Positions 1 to 11,474 are shown, numbered from the stretch's first letter. The stretch is 64,000 nt of DNA from Atriophallophorus winterbourni (GCA_013407085.1 JACCGJ010000663.1:124001-188000); one strand, 5' to 3'. The notes: generated from the sequence alone by a model not told the origin. Program-made: numbers and translations.

Positions 1-2290
1 ATTAGTCCGATGCTGAACTTTCGATGATCTCGATTCAAACTTACATTCTTGAATAACTATGTGAATACCTTTCTGCATTTAGACATGCTACACAAATGCA
101 CATACGCAATATATGCGAATGAACAAGCTAGGTATAAGAACAGCCCTTGCAAAAGCTTCGCGGAAATTTTTAAAAGTACAGTTTACCACATGAATTACAC
201 CCGCTTGAAATTCTCTAAACGATCTTGTGCTTCCGCTTTACAACACGTTATAATGTGAAATTCAAAGCTTACAATTTACCATTCCTTTAACTTGACGAGA
301 AATTATAAGCACATTGTGAACCTAGGGACATGACTGACAAAACATGTCAGTGGTTTAACCATCGTTTCCTCGCTCGACACATACAAACCGTCAATCAGCT
401 CGGTGTAATGTCAGGAAGAAACAAAGCTCAGAAGCATAATATGCATCCATTTGGAAAGGTGCAGCTCTCATGTTGTTTTGGGTCATTAGCACAACAGTTG
501 GTCATGCCCAATCAGAGGCAACGGAAAATACTAACGTTGCATGAGCATCATTGAACGAAGTGAGATTACGCTGTCCGTCGGTGCAATATTCAATGCTCGG
601 TGAGTTAAAGTTCTGCATGCGATTATCATTAAGTACAAAATGAACAAGCTACATAGTTTAGTGTCAGCGTGAGTAAACTCCTATTCTAGGTGCTGCCACC
701 AACCTATCTCAAACATACCAACTCGAGTTGCTTTCGTTTATGAAAGGATCAAGCAAAGCTAACCACAATTTTTGCCGTATTCACTTTAGGGATCCAATAT
801 ACCAGATAACCCTCTAGTTCACAAGTATCCATCTATTACTGCCATACAATCAGGACGAAATCAATTTTACAGAAAAGGATATCGTTTAACGAGTCTCCTT
901 GGTCCGTTTGATGCAAAAATCCATGGCAGGCAAACACGATGAGTTACCAACGACTCATTGCACATCATCCAACGGGTAAATTGTAAAACAATTGAAGAGT
1001 AAACCAACGCAGATCCGTGAAAGAAAATAGAGAAACAGCGGATGCTACACACGTTTAAAATTGACCTCAACAGAAATTGCGCTATTCAGACAGGATTTCG
1101 AGAATTAACATTCTCTGTGTTGACTTAACGAAGGCTTCTGAAAATACTCGACCATACAGCAGACCTCCAAGACTGTTCAAGCTCGTCTTTCCACTAAGGA
1201 ACTTTAAGGGGTTGTACATTGGAGGCTTTTGAGATCTATCGAGGGATCAAACAAGAATTTGATCAACATTTTTTTGCGATGTTGCTGAATCACAGTTTTA
1301 GGACGAGAACACAAGGTGTATACCTGCGCACGCAATGTAATGGCAAGTTTTTTCCAACTGAACCATGTAAGAGAATAAAATAAGGTACGGAATGTGCTAA
1401 TCCGTGACTCGCTGCTTGCTGCGACGCAACCATCACTGCTATCTCTAAGATAATGCATTCTTTTGTTCGCCATGCAGTGTTTGGTCTGGCAAACAACGTG
1501 AATCGAAATAGTTCTTGGTCATTTTTGAAAACTGTCAGCTCGAATCAGTACATCACTTTGCATAATTTAGCATAAATATTTCGAATAACCTCGCGCTGGA
1601 CACGGAGATTAATAGGCGGAGCAACTCTCACTTGAAATCATGTGTCCGAGACAACTACAAGCTGACAAAAATGTTGAAATGAGCGCATAATAAATATCTT
1701 ACTGCAGTTAATCCTAGACCATCCACGCAATACAACAACGGAAGTTGAACACTTCTCATTTAAAATCATCCATCGCATTTTAAACATCGTAATTAGACCG
1801 CGCAATGAACAGAAATGCTCTTTAAAAGCGTCGCATGTGCTGGTTGGGTCATTTGTAGAATGGAAAAAGTCATATCCCAGAAATCTACTCCACAGGAAGT
1901 CGCCATATAGACAAACCGAAAGCGTTTCATTCAAAAACGATTGCAAGAGATATGAAAGCTGTGGACATTGACCCTACGATATGACCACGCACTACTTTTT
2001 GTATGCAGTATGAAGCGTCAACTTCAAGCAGGGGAATAGCAGATACTGATTTCGGCCACAGAGTGTAGACCACACCGACAGCGTACGAACGCCCCCGATT
2101 GGCCATGTACTGCCTATCTCTGCGTAGCACACGACCATCAATCCTTTAAAGCGGAAGGAATTGAAAATAACACGGAGGATAACGGATTTGTGTTGTACGA
2201 TGTCATCCACCTCATCATAATGAAGCACAGCTCTAGAACCAAAGTGCCAAGCAACATGAAGCAGAAAGAGATAAGCAAACGCGTTTAAAA
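1..2290. other. No recognisable gene
   Basis: Only short open frames (under about 110 codons) with no recognisable motif, no convincing splice-site series and no clear mobile-element domain were seen here. It may hold eroded repeats that cannot be identified by eye. Confidence 0.5.
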
Positions 2291-2299
2291 AGCAGATGC

Positions 2300-3495
2300 T
2301 TTGAGTGTACACAATTCCGTGATTTCTTTAAAGTACATGACACAATTATATAGGATAGAAAAATTATGACAATAAAATACATCGGCTCGACAGACTTCGA
2401 TTAGCATCCATATCTTGTAAGGTTTCCAACTAACTATTGGGCAGAGCGTTTGATTCCACTCAGGTAAACGAATATGCCAGACTGAGTCTAGTGCTACGGA
2501 TAGCTTTTTCATCGCAGCGCGCCACGTCACGGACTGGTCACCCGGTTGTTTCTCTCAGCTTCTGCTAATAAGCGCGGTATGTATGGTATGAAAGCACAAG
2601 CCTGATCCGGGCAAAGTGCCGCACAGTCAGTGACTGCACGTGGGATAAGATACTGTCAGGTTGCCCAGGCCTAGACAGATATGAGGGGGAATAGAAATTG
2701 TAGTGAGACTACAGCGTGTTTCAGCATGCGGCTCACTACCCGTGTCCAATCAATTTAGCACGGTGTTAGTCGCACAGTACATAAGTACTGTACGATAGCG
2801 CATCCATGCGCGGTATGATGCGTAATGACAGGGAATTCTTAAAACACGCCCCGACCACCGAAAACAAGCTGGCATCAGCATTTATCGGTACGTGGCATCT
2901 TGGTCCCAAGGTCTATTTTCAGGCTTCTATATTAGCAACGTGATGTGATGAAATTAAAGTAACTCACGTAGGCAACGGATGTCAAAAACAAAAGACCGTT
3001 GGTCATCTTCCGCTAGGATAGACAAGGTTTCTCAGCCATAGAGAAGCGCAACACACACGGTTGCGTTGTATATTAGACCTTTCATAATCATCATCATGAA
3101 GCCATACATGGCAGTCAGTAAACGCTGTGGGATCTCGTCCTCAACACATTTTATAGCTCGAAGTTTCAAGCACCAGGCGGTCCACGGAGGGGTACCTCTA
3201 GTTTGACAGCCTTCTCAACTGGCAAAGTACGACTTCCATTGCCCTAAACCCGCTAAAGCATTTCTTAGGAGATCGACGGCAACCAAGTCGAACAAAAACG
3301 GTGAGATAGGGCGGTATCCAACTAAGATACTAAACGAAGATGAAACTGACCGTACGTTCGAAACCTGCACGAGGTTTGGCAATATTATGTTTCTTGGGCA
3401 CTCCATTCGATTCAATCGAATGCTGATATGATCTAGGGATAACACGATAGATGGTCTACAAAACGTGGTATTCCTATTCCCGTTTGGCACCCAAT
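2300..3495 (-). mobile_element. Degenerate RTE-like LINE, RT and C-terminal remnants
   Basis: Read on the minus strand, three pieces appear in the normal order of an RTE-type polyprotein. At 3490-3215 is a reverse-transcriptase piece with an SPFLF-type block (SILVGYRPISPFLFDL). At about 3092-3000 is the YNATV...LLYG...ETL block. At 2560-2390 is the C-terminal tail (MTWRAAMKKL, then a remnant of the [17 protein letters not shown] motif seen in sister copies), followed by 3' UTR. Frames change and stops occur, so it is inactive. A copy of the repeat found at 5763 lies inside it in the opposite orientation (2575-2840). Confidence 0.7.
2575..2840 (+). repeat. Dispersed repeat A, copy 1
   Basis: The block starting GTATGAAAGCACAAGCCTGA and ending near the TCAATTTAGC...GCACAG...TACTG segment recurs at 5763-6020 in the same orientation and at about 34930-35230 inverted. 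Copy 2 runs directly into an RTE endonuclease fragment, so repeat A is inferred to be the leader region of an RTE subfamily. Here it sits between pieces of a minus-strand RTE. Confidence 0.75.
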
Positions 3496-3669
3496 AGGTG
3501 AATCAAAATGGAAGTTAGTATTCTAGGAGCCGCTGAATTGAGACTGATACCCCGATGATTGTAACAGGGATTGCACCGTCAATTTCTGGCTGGCTTGCCG
3601 AAATATCTTCACGTTGGTGCTAGCTAGGTGGGCTCAGCGAGGTCCGAGGATGTGTTGGGTTTTCGCCTG

Positions 3670-5160
3670 GCAAGCGTTCTCCTCTTAAAATGACACAAAA
3701 ATCCAATGATGACATCATGACCCGGCGGATGACTCGCCGCATCAAAAGTCACTTGTCCCATCTAAGGACATTGTATGGTGAACAAGCGAAAACTGTCACC
3801 AACCAAACAACGGGGTTATCTGGATCCGAATTGCATGTTTCGGGAAAAGGGAATACGAACCGCTTCGTCGGTAACCGGTAGGTGCGAACCTCCATAGCTC
3901 CAGTGACTTGTGGGTAAAGCCAATGCGCTAAAGGCTCGAGGTGGGACTCCAAACGAAATGTCCCTACTTCGGTGTAGGCAATCGCGTAGTATCTCGGCTA
4001 CGTTCAACGATGATGACAATATCGCATACACTCACTATGAACGGTATGTTCAAAAGTTACTCTTCAGAAATCGCTTCGCAAGCTCACGTCATCTTGTCCC
4101 CCTTTCTGATGCACTTCGGACCATCAATGCTGGACGCATACCGTTGCAGCCAACTGTTCAAAGACAAGTGTCGATTTCCAACGCTCTCTTCGGACCGTGC
4201 CCTTATTAGGCTTCCAACGTTCAATGTCCGTACCCTGCAACAACCAGAACAAGTCTGGACTAGCCCGCTTTCTAGATATACTAGGTATCGACAAATGTTG
4301 TCTATCGTAAACCCGCATTCGTGACATTGATTCGGTATTTCAAAGGAGTTAACAGGGAGTGTCCAGTGATCCCGTTGCTTCTACCGGACTAGCTAGTATT
4401 GAATTATTCCCAAAGATAGTATCGATGAACAATGGAGTGGGATACAAACCTCTTTGGATAGTTGTGGGCTGACTTCCCGTGTAGCTCCAACTAACGGACC
4501 AATGTCGGTTGCTTTCTGCTGATAGCATACATGATGCGTGATGTTTCACTCTATACCAAAGGCCGAGTGGAAAACGCAGTGGTGCGTGCTACACTACTTT
4601 ATGGCTGCGAAACCTGGTTTATACCAGCGGAAGATATCCAATGGCTTTCTGATTTTGACACCCATTGCCTGCGTAGGATTGCTGGCATTCGGTAGCAGCA
4701 TCGCGTTACAAATATCAAGTGGGTTTTAAGACCCAGAGGCCACGGACTGTGAGAAATGGTGATGCTTGTTCGTTTGGGACATGTTTTAAGAATGACTCTA
4801 TCACCGTTTACCATACCGCGTCTTATTCGCAGAGACGACCGGGTGACCAATACATGACGTAGCGCGTTGGGATGAAGAAACCCATCGTAACGCTAGGCTC
4901 AATTGGGCGTATTCATTTGCCTGGCTGGGGTGCAAAAGCACCATATAATAGTTGACTGGAAACCTTACGAAATGTGGCTGCAAACCGAATTCAGTGGCGA
5001 CAGTTCATTTTATTGTCATAATTTTTAATCCTGTATTATTTGAAGGAAAAAATCGCATAGTTAAACTACAAAAAAACAAGCTGCTTTTTGCGTTTGCATA
5101 TTCCGCTTTCCCTTTTTCACGCGCTTATCTGCTTCATATTACTTGGCACTTCGTCTGGCT
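3670..5160 (+). mobile_element. Internally deleted RTE-like LINE
   Basis: The 5' leader (about 3670-4030) shares a block with 5163-5440 and partly with 41072-41362. At about 4206-4330 is the start of an endonuclease domain (TFNVRTL...). The sequence then jumps to the far C-terminal part: 4560-4700 encodes the KGRVENAVVRATLLYGCETW and FDTHCLRRIA blocks, 4840-5010 the GWGAKAP...RNVAANR...WRQ tail. The 3' UTR (AAACAAGCTGCTTTTTG... to GTCTGGCTCTAGAC) ends at about 5160. Most of the endonuclease and nearly all of the reverse transcriptase are missing, and stops occur, so it cannot move by itself. Confidence 0.8.
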
Positions 5161-5162
5161 CT

Positions 5163-5575
5163 AGACGCGGAGGATGTGACTCGCTGCTCCAAAAGTCACT
5201 GCCCCTTGTACTATCCAAGGACATTGTATGGTGCACAGGCAAAAACTGAAGTCACCAACCTATCAACGGGGTTATCGGGCTGCGAACTGGAAATTCTCAG
5301 AAAAGGGCGTATGAACCGCTTCGTCGGTCACCGGTAGGTGCGAACCTCTCTCGCTCCACTGACTTGTGGGTAAACGAAATCTCCCCTACTTCGGTGTAGG
5401 CAACCGGGTAGTATCATGCCTACGTTCAACGATGCCGATGACAACGCTTTGTACCCCCCTTATCGCTTTATACATCTCATTGTTTATGTTGAACGGCACT
5501 ATATCTGTATCAGATTGTGCAAATATAATAATAATACTGGCTCTAGACTTGTGCTTCATGATGAAGGAATTATTC
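5163..5575 (+). mobile_element. Very short internally deleted RTE copy
   Basis: It begins with the same 5' leader as the element at 3670 (GCGGAGGATGTGACTCGC, the TAGGTGCGAACCTC block, the CTACTTCGGTGTAG hairpin). After about 5450 it passes within some 80 bases to the family 3' end (CTGGCTCTAGACTTGTGCTTCATGATG at about 5535-5562). It therefore looks like a SINE-sized deletion derivative holding only the two ends. It abuts the 3' end of the preceding element directly. Confidence 0.65.
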
Positions 5576-5762
5576 TTCGCTAAAAAGCCGAAACTTCCTT
5601 TCTACACTGGATACCCGTTAATAGCAGACTGCGCATCGAGATTTCAGGGTTATCACATCAACGAGACCTATTCGTGAACTCAGCGTACACACCCACGAAC
5701 TGTGGGGCAGAAGAGGTGAAGGACGAATTCGACAAAGAACTTGGTTGATTCTTAATGGAAGC

Positions 5763-6240
5763 ACGCAGAGGCGATATAGTGGTATGAAAGCACAAGCCTG
5801 ATCCAGGCAAAGTGCCGCACAGTCAGAGACTGCACGTCGGCTGAGATACTGTCAGGTTACCCAGGCCTAGACAGATATGGCAAGAAATAGAAAGAAAATA
5901 GAAGCGAGACATCAGCGTACAGCTTAATACCGGTGGCAAATCAATTTAGCGGCACAGCACAGAAATACTGCACGATTGCACGACCGCGCGAGAAAGTAAT
6001 GCTTGCCAGCGATTTTAATGCCAGAGTCGTACGTATCGCGGTCTGAGCGTTTGCTTGGTGGTAAGTATGTGGTCAGACGACAGAACAGACAATGGAGAGA
6101 TTGCTGTCCCTGTGACAACCACCGCCTTCACACATTTTTGACATCCCAAGCGCCATCTGGCTATTCGGCGCTTCCCAACACAGCGCACTTAGTCGCAGCT
6201 TGACCATATCGCGATAAGCTACAGGAGGCGAGTTACGATG
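5763..6240 (+). mobile_element. RTE-like fragment: repeat A plus endonuclease remnant
   Basis: Repeat A copy 2 (5763-6020) runs into a region encoding degenerate pieces of an AP-type endonuclease: a DFNARV motif at about 6010, then SERLLGGKYVV and a pyrophosphate-lyase-like DHIAIS remnant near 6205-6220 in shifting frames. The DFNA...DHI spacing fits the second half of RTE endonucleases. It is broken by frameshifts and ends near 6240. Confidence 0.6.
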
Positions 6241-6369
6241 ATATCAGCCTGTTGCATTCATCTTGAAGTCTTATTGCACTATAGACATTAACTGCACAAA
6301 AATAACCGAGTATTTCGCCTTAAAGAGAAATTCAACGTGACCCAACTAGCGTGCAGTTTGACTCGATTC

Positions 6370-6806
6370 TCTACATCAACAAAACTACCGAATAGCTTAT
6401 TCCGGAAAATATCTTTGTATACGATGTCGACAGCAGGACCCTCAAAATGCTGCGGATAGCCATTGTCGAAGAATCGGAGACAATAAATAAAACTTTTAAG
6501 TAAGGTTCAAGGTTTGCAGCCATACAGTCTAATCTGTCACGCTGAACTCTCCACCTTTGAGTAACAGAGACAGTCCCTTTTTTACGCCAGAGGTGACCTA
6601 GGTTGCGGAATGCATGCCGAAAGTTTGTCATCTAACGTCACAGAATTATTGATGTAAGTACCGAGATACGTAAAACGACATCGTTTAAAGCGCTTGGTTG
6701 TCGTAAATGCAGTTTCATAAATTGTATTTTCATTTCTCATGTGTCTAGGGATGGGCAACCAGACAGACTGTGCGGCATTTAACATGAATCAGGCTTGTGC
6801 TATCAT
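6370..6806 (-). mobile_element. RTE-like LINE fragment, C-terminal region
   Basis: On the minus strand 6785-6582 contains FTYLGTYINNSVTLDDKLSA, matching the YLGS..I block after the RTE reverse transcriptase. 6631-6371 then contains AFRNLGHLWRKKG, the block that normally precedes the YNATVRAVLLYG segment. The edge at 6785-6806 is the inverted start of repeat A. The frame changes between the two parts. This fragment ends about 150 bp from the 3' end of the RPS3 gene. Confidence 0.6.
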
Positions 6807-6953
6807 ACACACATTATAAATTGATGTCTCGCAGCACTTCTGATTCAAAGGTGGAAAAATGATCAGAGGTGTGCGATTACAGCGTCAGCCACGAATAAGC
6901 TAAGAGACCTACGCCACCAATATAACATATGAACGAAACCAACCGATGAAAAA

Positions 6954-6959
6954 TTTATT
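6954..6959 (-). terminator. Poly(A) signal of RPS3
   Basis: AATAAA on the minus strand, starting 10 nt after the RPS3 stop codon (6969-6971). If used, the 3' UTR would be only about 25-35 nt. No closer alternative is visible. Confidence 0.65.
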
Positions 6960-6968
6960 TTGTCAAAA

Positions 6969-9900
6969 TCAGGCCCTTTGTTCTGAATATGGATGAAGAG
7001 GGGCTTCTTCCTCTTTGGGTTCAAGAATATGGACCGTGTCTGGGAGGGGTTTTCGAGGCCCGGTTTTACCCATTATATCATGATTCAGCATGATTTTCAC
7101 TTTGATACCAAGGATTCCTAAAAGCAAGTTGCGTTAAAAAACATTTATAAATATAAGTGATTTTTGGTTCAGGAATATTAAAAATGTAATTAGAAAATTA
7201 CCCGTCAATGTAGATAAATCTAAAAACATGCAGTGAGATATAAAACAAAAGACGGCTTTTTATAGAAACATCAGTTGCAACTATAAATGCTGTTTATTAA
7301 TGGTGTAGACCATGCAGCGATATGCACTAAAAACTAAAGTACTGAGTCTCTTAGAATGAGGTTCAAGATGCTCACAGCTTTTTCTACACGCTCAGAATTG
7401 TATATGTAAACCAAGTGTCGATTACGCTAGGATAAACTGACACAAGGGTTTGTGTGTCCGACACTAACCTATTGCTCGAATAGTGACTCCACACAGGCAT
7501 ACCAATACTGACGAATAATTTTCACTTTGAGACGTGGAAATCGACAATACACCGGAAGCAAGGTGGTGCCGTTGAGAGGAAACGTGATGATGGATTGTCT
7601 CAAGATTGGAGTCGACGTCTGTCACGCTAACAACAAATATCATAACCAGAAGTTATTTTACGAAACCACGGAAACGAATGACTTTACGGCCTACAGCAAA
7701 GTGCACCGTATGCACAAGAGTAGTGAACAATTGGAATACCCCTTCTGGAACTCTGTATGCTGTCAAAATGGAATAGCAGTTCAAAAAACAAATGCTTGGT
7801 AGGCGTTTTAGATAGGCGAAGTATCGTAAAATGAAAACCGTTCTACCGCGTTGCAAACACGTTCATGGCTGACTGAGTCAAGAAATACAATATAAAGTAC
7901 ACAAGGAAATCCTTTTTCACGTGTACATTGGCATTATTCATTTTTAAAGTATTGGCTTAGATCTGGGCAACCTGACAGAACGTACATTCTACAACTCCGA
8001 CATTTTATTTGCTCTCAAATGTACGCGAAATGAACGTTGTGACGCATTAATGTTTGTGAGCATAGTAGCAGGTTAACTGAACGCTCAACCTGGAATCAGT
8101 ATAATTTTGTAATTACAAATCTTGGCTAGTTTTACGAATCCCATTCAACAGTGGTTTCAAAGTGAAATTTTGTTAATCACTTATGAACCGTTTCAAGGCT
8201 CGCTGAAACGAATTCCTACTGTATCTGGAAGTATGAGCAACATAATGCGATCGCTAAAACCTGATATGAGTTTACCGCGGCGCGCCTTATTCGCAGAGCC
8301 TGGAAGAAGCTCGGAGAAACGATCGGGTGGCCAGTCCATGAAGAAACTCAAGGTAGAACTAGGCTTAGTTGGGCGTATTCGTTTGCCTGGGTGGGGTTTA
8401 AAAGCTCCACCTAATAGTTGGCTGCAAACCTTACGAGATATGGCTGAAAACCGAAGTCAGTGGCGGCAGTGTATTTTATTATGTCATATTTTTCAGATAT
8501 TATTTTATATAAAAAAAACAAAAAAATGACATGCAGTGAAACTACAAAAACAAGCTGCTTTTTGTGCTCGCATATTCCGCTTGCCTGCTTTCTCTTTTTC
8601 ACGCGCTTGCTTATCTGCTTTTCCTGCCTCATATTGCTTGGCACTTTGTCTGAAACAGTCTGGCAGACGGTTAGTTGGTGCACACCACCTATTTCTGGCA
8701 ACTCCCTGCTGCTTTGCAGGTTGCACTTGGTTGTGCAAAGGCTAGAGAAGCTGACTCGAACAAACGCCAAGTGGTGCTGGGGACGCCGCTTTGTACCAAA
8801 ATTGCCAAGAATCTTCATTGAAGCCGACTCATCCTCCAGAGGAGATAGTCGCACAAAAGTAAAGTAAGTAAGTCTGGCTCCAGACTTATGCTTCATGATG
8901 ATGAGTTTTAATCAATCGGTTTTAGGCGAAAAAATTCAAATTGGACTGTACCGAATCAAGAAAATGCTTTATATTAATTATCAAGATAAATTGGTTTATC
9001 GATCACCGCAGTACCGTTGACTTTTTAGATCACAGCTGCTTAAGGAAAGTAATGGCTCCTTGAAAACATGGTCGACTGTTATAGGTAAACCAAAGATTGG
9101 GTGACTGCTGGTGCGATGTCATGTTTTTATAGTTGGGTTGGCTAAAACTGATATATACATTTACAAGCAGTGATTCATGTGATGCCCCTTTGGTTGCGAG
9201 ACGGATATCACGAGTTCATAAGGGATAAGAGTTTCATGCTTGATTCTAAATTTTCCGGAACGAAAACACTGGTTAACGGTGGAAAATGCAACTGCGCAGA
9301 GCCTAAGACAGTATGTAGCACTAGTTATCTTATTACGTGTTATTTTCAGAGTCTAATTGAAATGAAAGGATGGCCAGTAAATGACGTAGCACACCGAGAC
9401 AATGATGCTGACTGTAGCACCAGGTTTGAACGAAACGTCTACTTGCCAGGGTGGGGTCCAAAATATTCGAAAAATAGTTGGTTAGGAAGCTTACGATGCA
9501 CGGCCGCAAATCAATTTAGCAGAGCCAATGCAGTTCATCGTCGTTACACTTTTTATTGTATAACAATGTTTTGCGTATGAAAAACACAAAATTGCACGTA
9601 CTAAGAAGTTGCTTTTACCCGCTTTTATTGTAAGCGTTTGCTTATGCGCTATTCAAGCATCATACTGTTTGGCACATCGGCTAAAAAGCTGCCTACAATG
9701 ATGTGGCTGCTGACTACAGAATGTAGAAATAACGGATATTTATTTATTACGAAATTAGTTCACATTTGATACACTACTCTTAACTACCTTCTAAAGCCAG
9801 CTTATCCTAAGTAGAACCAATGTCGTTTCCAACGTTCCCTACAAACGTAATTGAACAAACTTTCAACTTTTAAAGCATAATATCCCGCGGTTAACTCTTA

Positions 9901-10718
9901 AAAGCAAGTAGCTTTAAGGCACAGTACACGGCTGTTTGCTAACGAGAATCAACACCAAGATGAATAAGTCTAAGCAATTCCGGGTTCAATCTCAGTAATG
10001 AACTGCATGTTGAAAATGCTACCAGTCTCATGTAGTAAAAGAATGAACGTTGGGTCAATTTGTTAACCTTTCGAATTACACACTTCAGAGTAATCTCAAG
10101 TATTTGAATACTCACCCTGAGGAAGTAGAACGTGGCGGACAGCTTTGTCAATATATGAATTGACGGGATCTCCAGAATGAATCATGAGACCATCAGAAAA
10201 TTTCATAGATTTCGCACGTTGTCCTCGAATTTTCCCGGAAACGATAACCTCCGCTCCGCGTGCACCTGCTTCCATTATGTACCGTAAAATTCCATAACAG
10301 GCTCTGCAATTACTACCAAAAAGAAGCTTACTTTCTAACCGGTAAACCACGAGTGAGCTTCAATTTAAGGGACTCAGCTTGAGCAATCGCACTGAGACCT
10401 CGATAAGTCATTTTTTCAGCGAAAATATCAAGTTTTTTATCGGCAAATCCAAACCGTTTTTGAATTACAGAGTTTAGTTCCATGATACGACGATTTCGTT
10501 CTCCTAAGACGTTTTGAGTTCGCGTGGCCAGAATGATCACATCTGTTGATTTCCGGCTCTCGCGAACCTGCACGCCGCTATAACCATCTTCAGCAAGCTC
10601 CCGTTTGAAAAACTCATCTAATTCGGCTCTGAAAACTCCAGCTTTGACAAACTAAGATGCATATTATGAAATTCTTTTCTACCTGCCGCTTTAAAGAAAT
10701 TTTTCCCGTGGTTGCCAT
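6969..10718 (-). CDS. RPS3: 40S ribosomal protein S3 (uS3), four exons
   Basis: Structural protein of the small ribosomal subunit, near the mRNA entry channel. Exons on the minus strand are 10718-10683, 10651-10332, 10303-10116 and 7117-6969, joining in frame to 230 residues; all introns are GT-AG. It starts [11 protein letters not shown]. The KH domain region contains [42 protein letters not shown] and VQKRFGF-like [13 protein letters not shown]. The C-terminal domain has [30 protein letters not shown] and [12 protein letters not shown]. The last exon carries [20 protein letters not shown] and [10 protein letters not shown]. Length is close to the usual 240-245. Odd points: introns of 31, 28 and 2998 bp, and NHDIMG where most animals have PWDPTG. 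The third intron holds RTE fragments. Identification is by clear family similarity. Confidence 0.96.
8190..8915 (+). mobile_element. RTE-like LINE 3' end inside RPS3 intron 3
   Basis: The plus strand encodes a [14 protein letters not shown] remnant, then [20 protein letters not shown], then [13 protein letters not shown] (about 8300-8480): the C-terminal tail of the same RTE family seen at 4840 and 9360. A long 3' UTR follows (AAACAAGCTGCTTTTTG at about 8549) and ends with the stem-loop GTCTGGCTCCAGAC and a TTCATGATGATGAG tail (8869-8906). It is 5' truncated and antisense to RPS3. Confidence 0.8.
9160..9690 (+). mobile_element. Second RTE-like 3' fragment in RPS3 intron 3
   Basis: The open frame at 9170-9580 contains [15 protein letters not shown], then [19 protein letters not shown], then [12 protein letters not shown], a diverged version of the RTE C-terminal tail. 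It is followed by 3' UTR resembling 5079-5160 (pyrimidine-rich, GCTTTTAC...TTGGCAC). The first half of the frame has no recognised match. Likely an older 5'-truncated insertion. Confidence 0.65.
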
Positions 10719-11197
10719 TTTCAAATTGCCTGCCGCAAGTATCACGTAACAAGTTAAAACAAAATGATGATATATAAAGTATTGCGTGGAATTCGCATAT
10801 GGATCGATATGAATAAAATGTTATTCAATTTCTCATAGCATTTTGTTCGGCATTGCGATTATCCAATTCGGTCAATTGTTTCACTGGCTATCTTTGAATT
10901 GTTTTCAGTTTTGTTCATCTCGGTGTGCACAGGACAGTTTTTGGCTAACGATCCGATCAAGCGTCAAGAATTTCTAACAGCGAAAAGCTGCAGACAAGCA
11001 CCCACAACTTTGAAAGTTAATTTTGCCGTTTGCCTTTTTGTAATCTTCGACGATGACGACCCCAATTACTTTTAAGGACTGTTTTAACAACTGTGATTTA
11101 CTGTAACGTCTACACGTGCTACGTGACTGCTGTTCATTACGGCTGTACACGTTTTTGTTACTGTGATAAAATCTTCAATATCCGGTGTGTTTTCTAC
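10719..11197. promoter_or_regulatory. RPS3 upstream region
   Basis: Between the RPS3 start codon (read leftwards) and the 5' LTR of the Gypsy element. No TATA box could be assigned. A CAG at about 10729-10731 on the minus strand, 11-13 nt before the ATG, could be a splice or trans-splice acceptor, but this is only a guess. Otherwise nothing is recognised. Confidence 0.3.
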
Positions 11198-11471
11198 TAT
11201 GGTGTTTTCATCATTGTATATTTTATTACATTATTCTTAAATATTTTGTCATTTGTTTTGTTATAATGATACATGTAAATATGTACACAATTGGAATATA
11301 TTCTTCACGCTGCACGCTGCTAACGTGTTCTGCTTTGGGACAAGTCTATCGTCTGATTGTTTTGGATCTGTATGCCATGTTACGTTGAGAAGTGTGTTCC
11401 GATTTGTTGGGTACACTAATCAGAAGGCGTACGCTGTTAATGGTGAAATCTCCGCTGGATCAAGCGCTACA
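11198..11471 (+). repeat. 5' LTR of the CsRn1-like element
   Basis: Direct repeat of 15746-16011. It contains a 7-bp local duplication (CACGCTGCACGCTGC against CACGCTGC) and scattered substitutions relative to the 3' LTR, so the insertion is not recent. Confidence 0.92.
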
Positions 11472-11474
11472 AAT

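Noticed and set aside
1204..1496. Two overlapping minus-strand frames of 68-89 codons
   Set aside because: No motif, no splice signals, composition not protein-like.
10096..10350. 84-codon frame reading through the 28-bp RPS3 intron
   Set aside because: The conserved uS3 sequence shows that the intron must be removed; the extension is a shadow frame.
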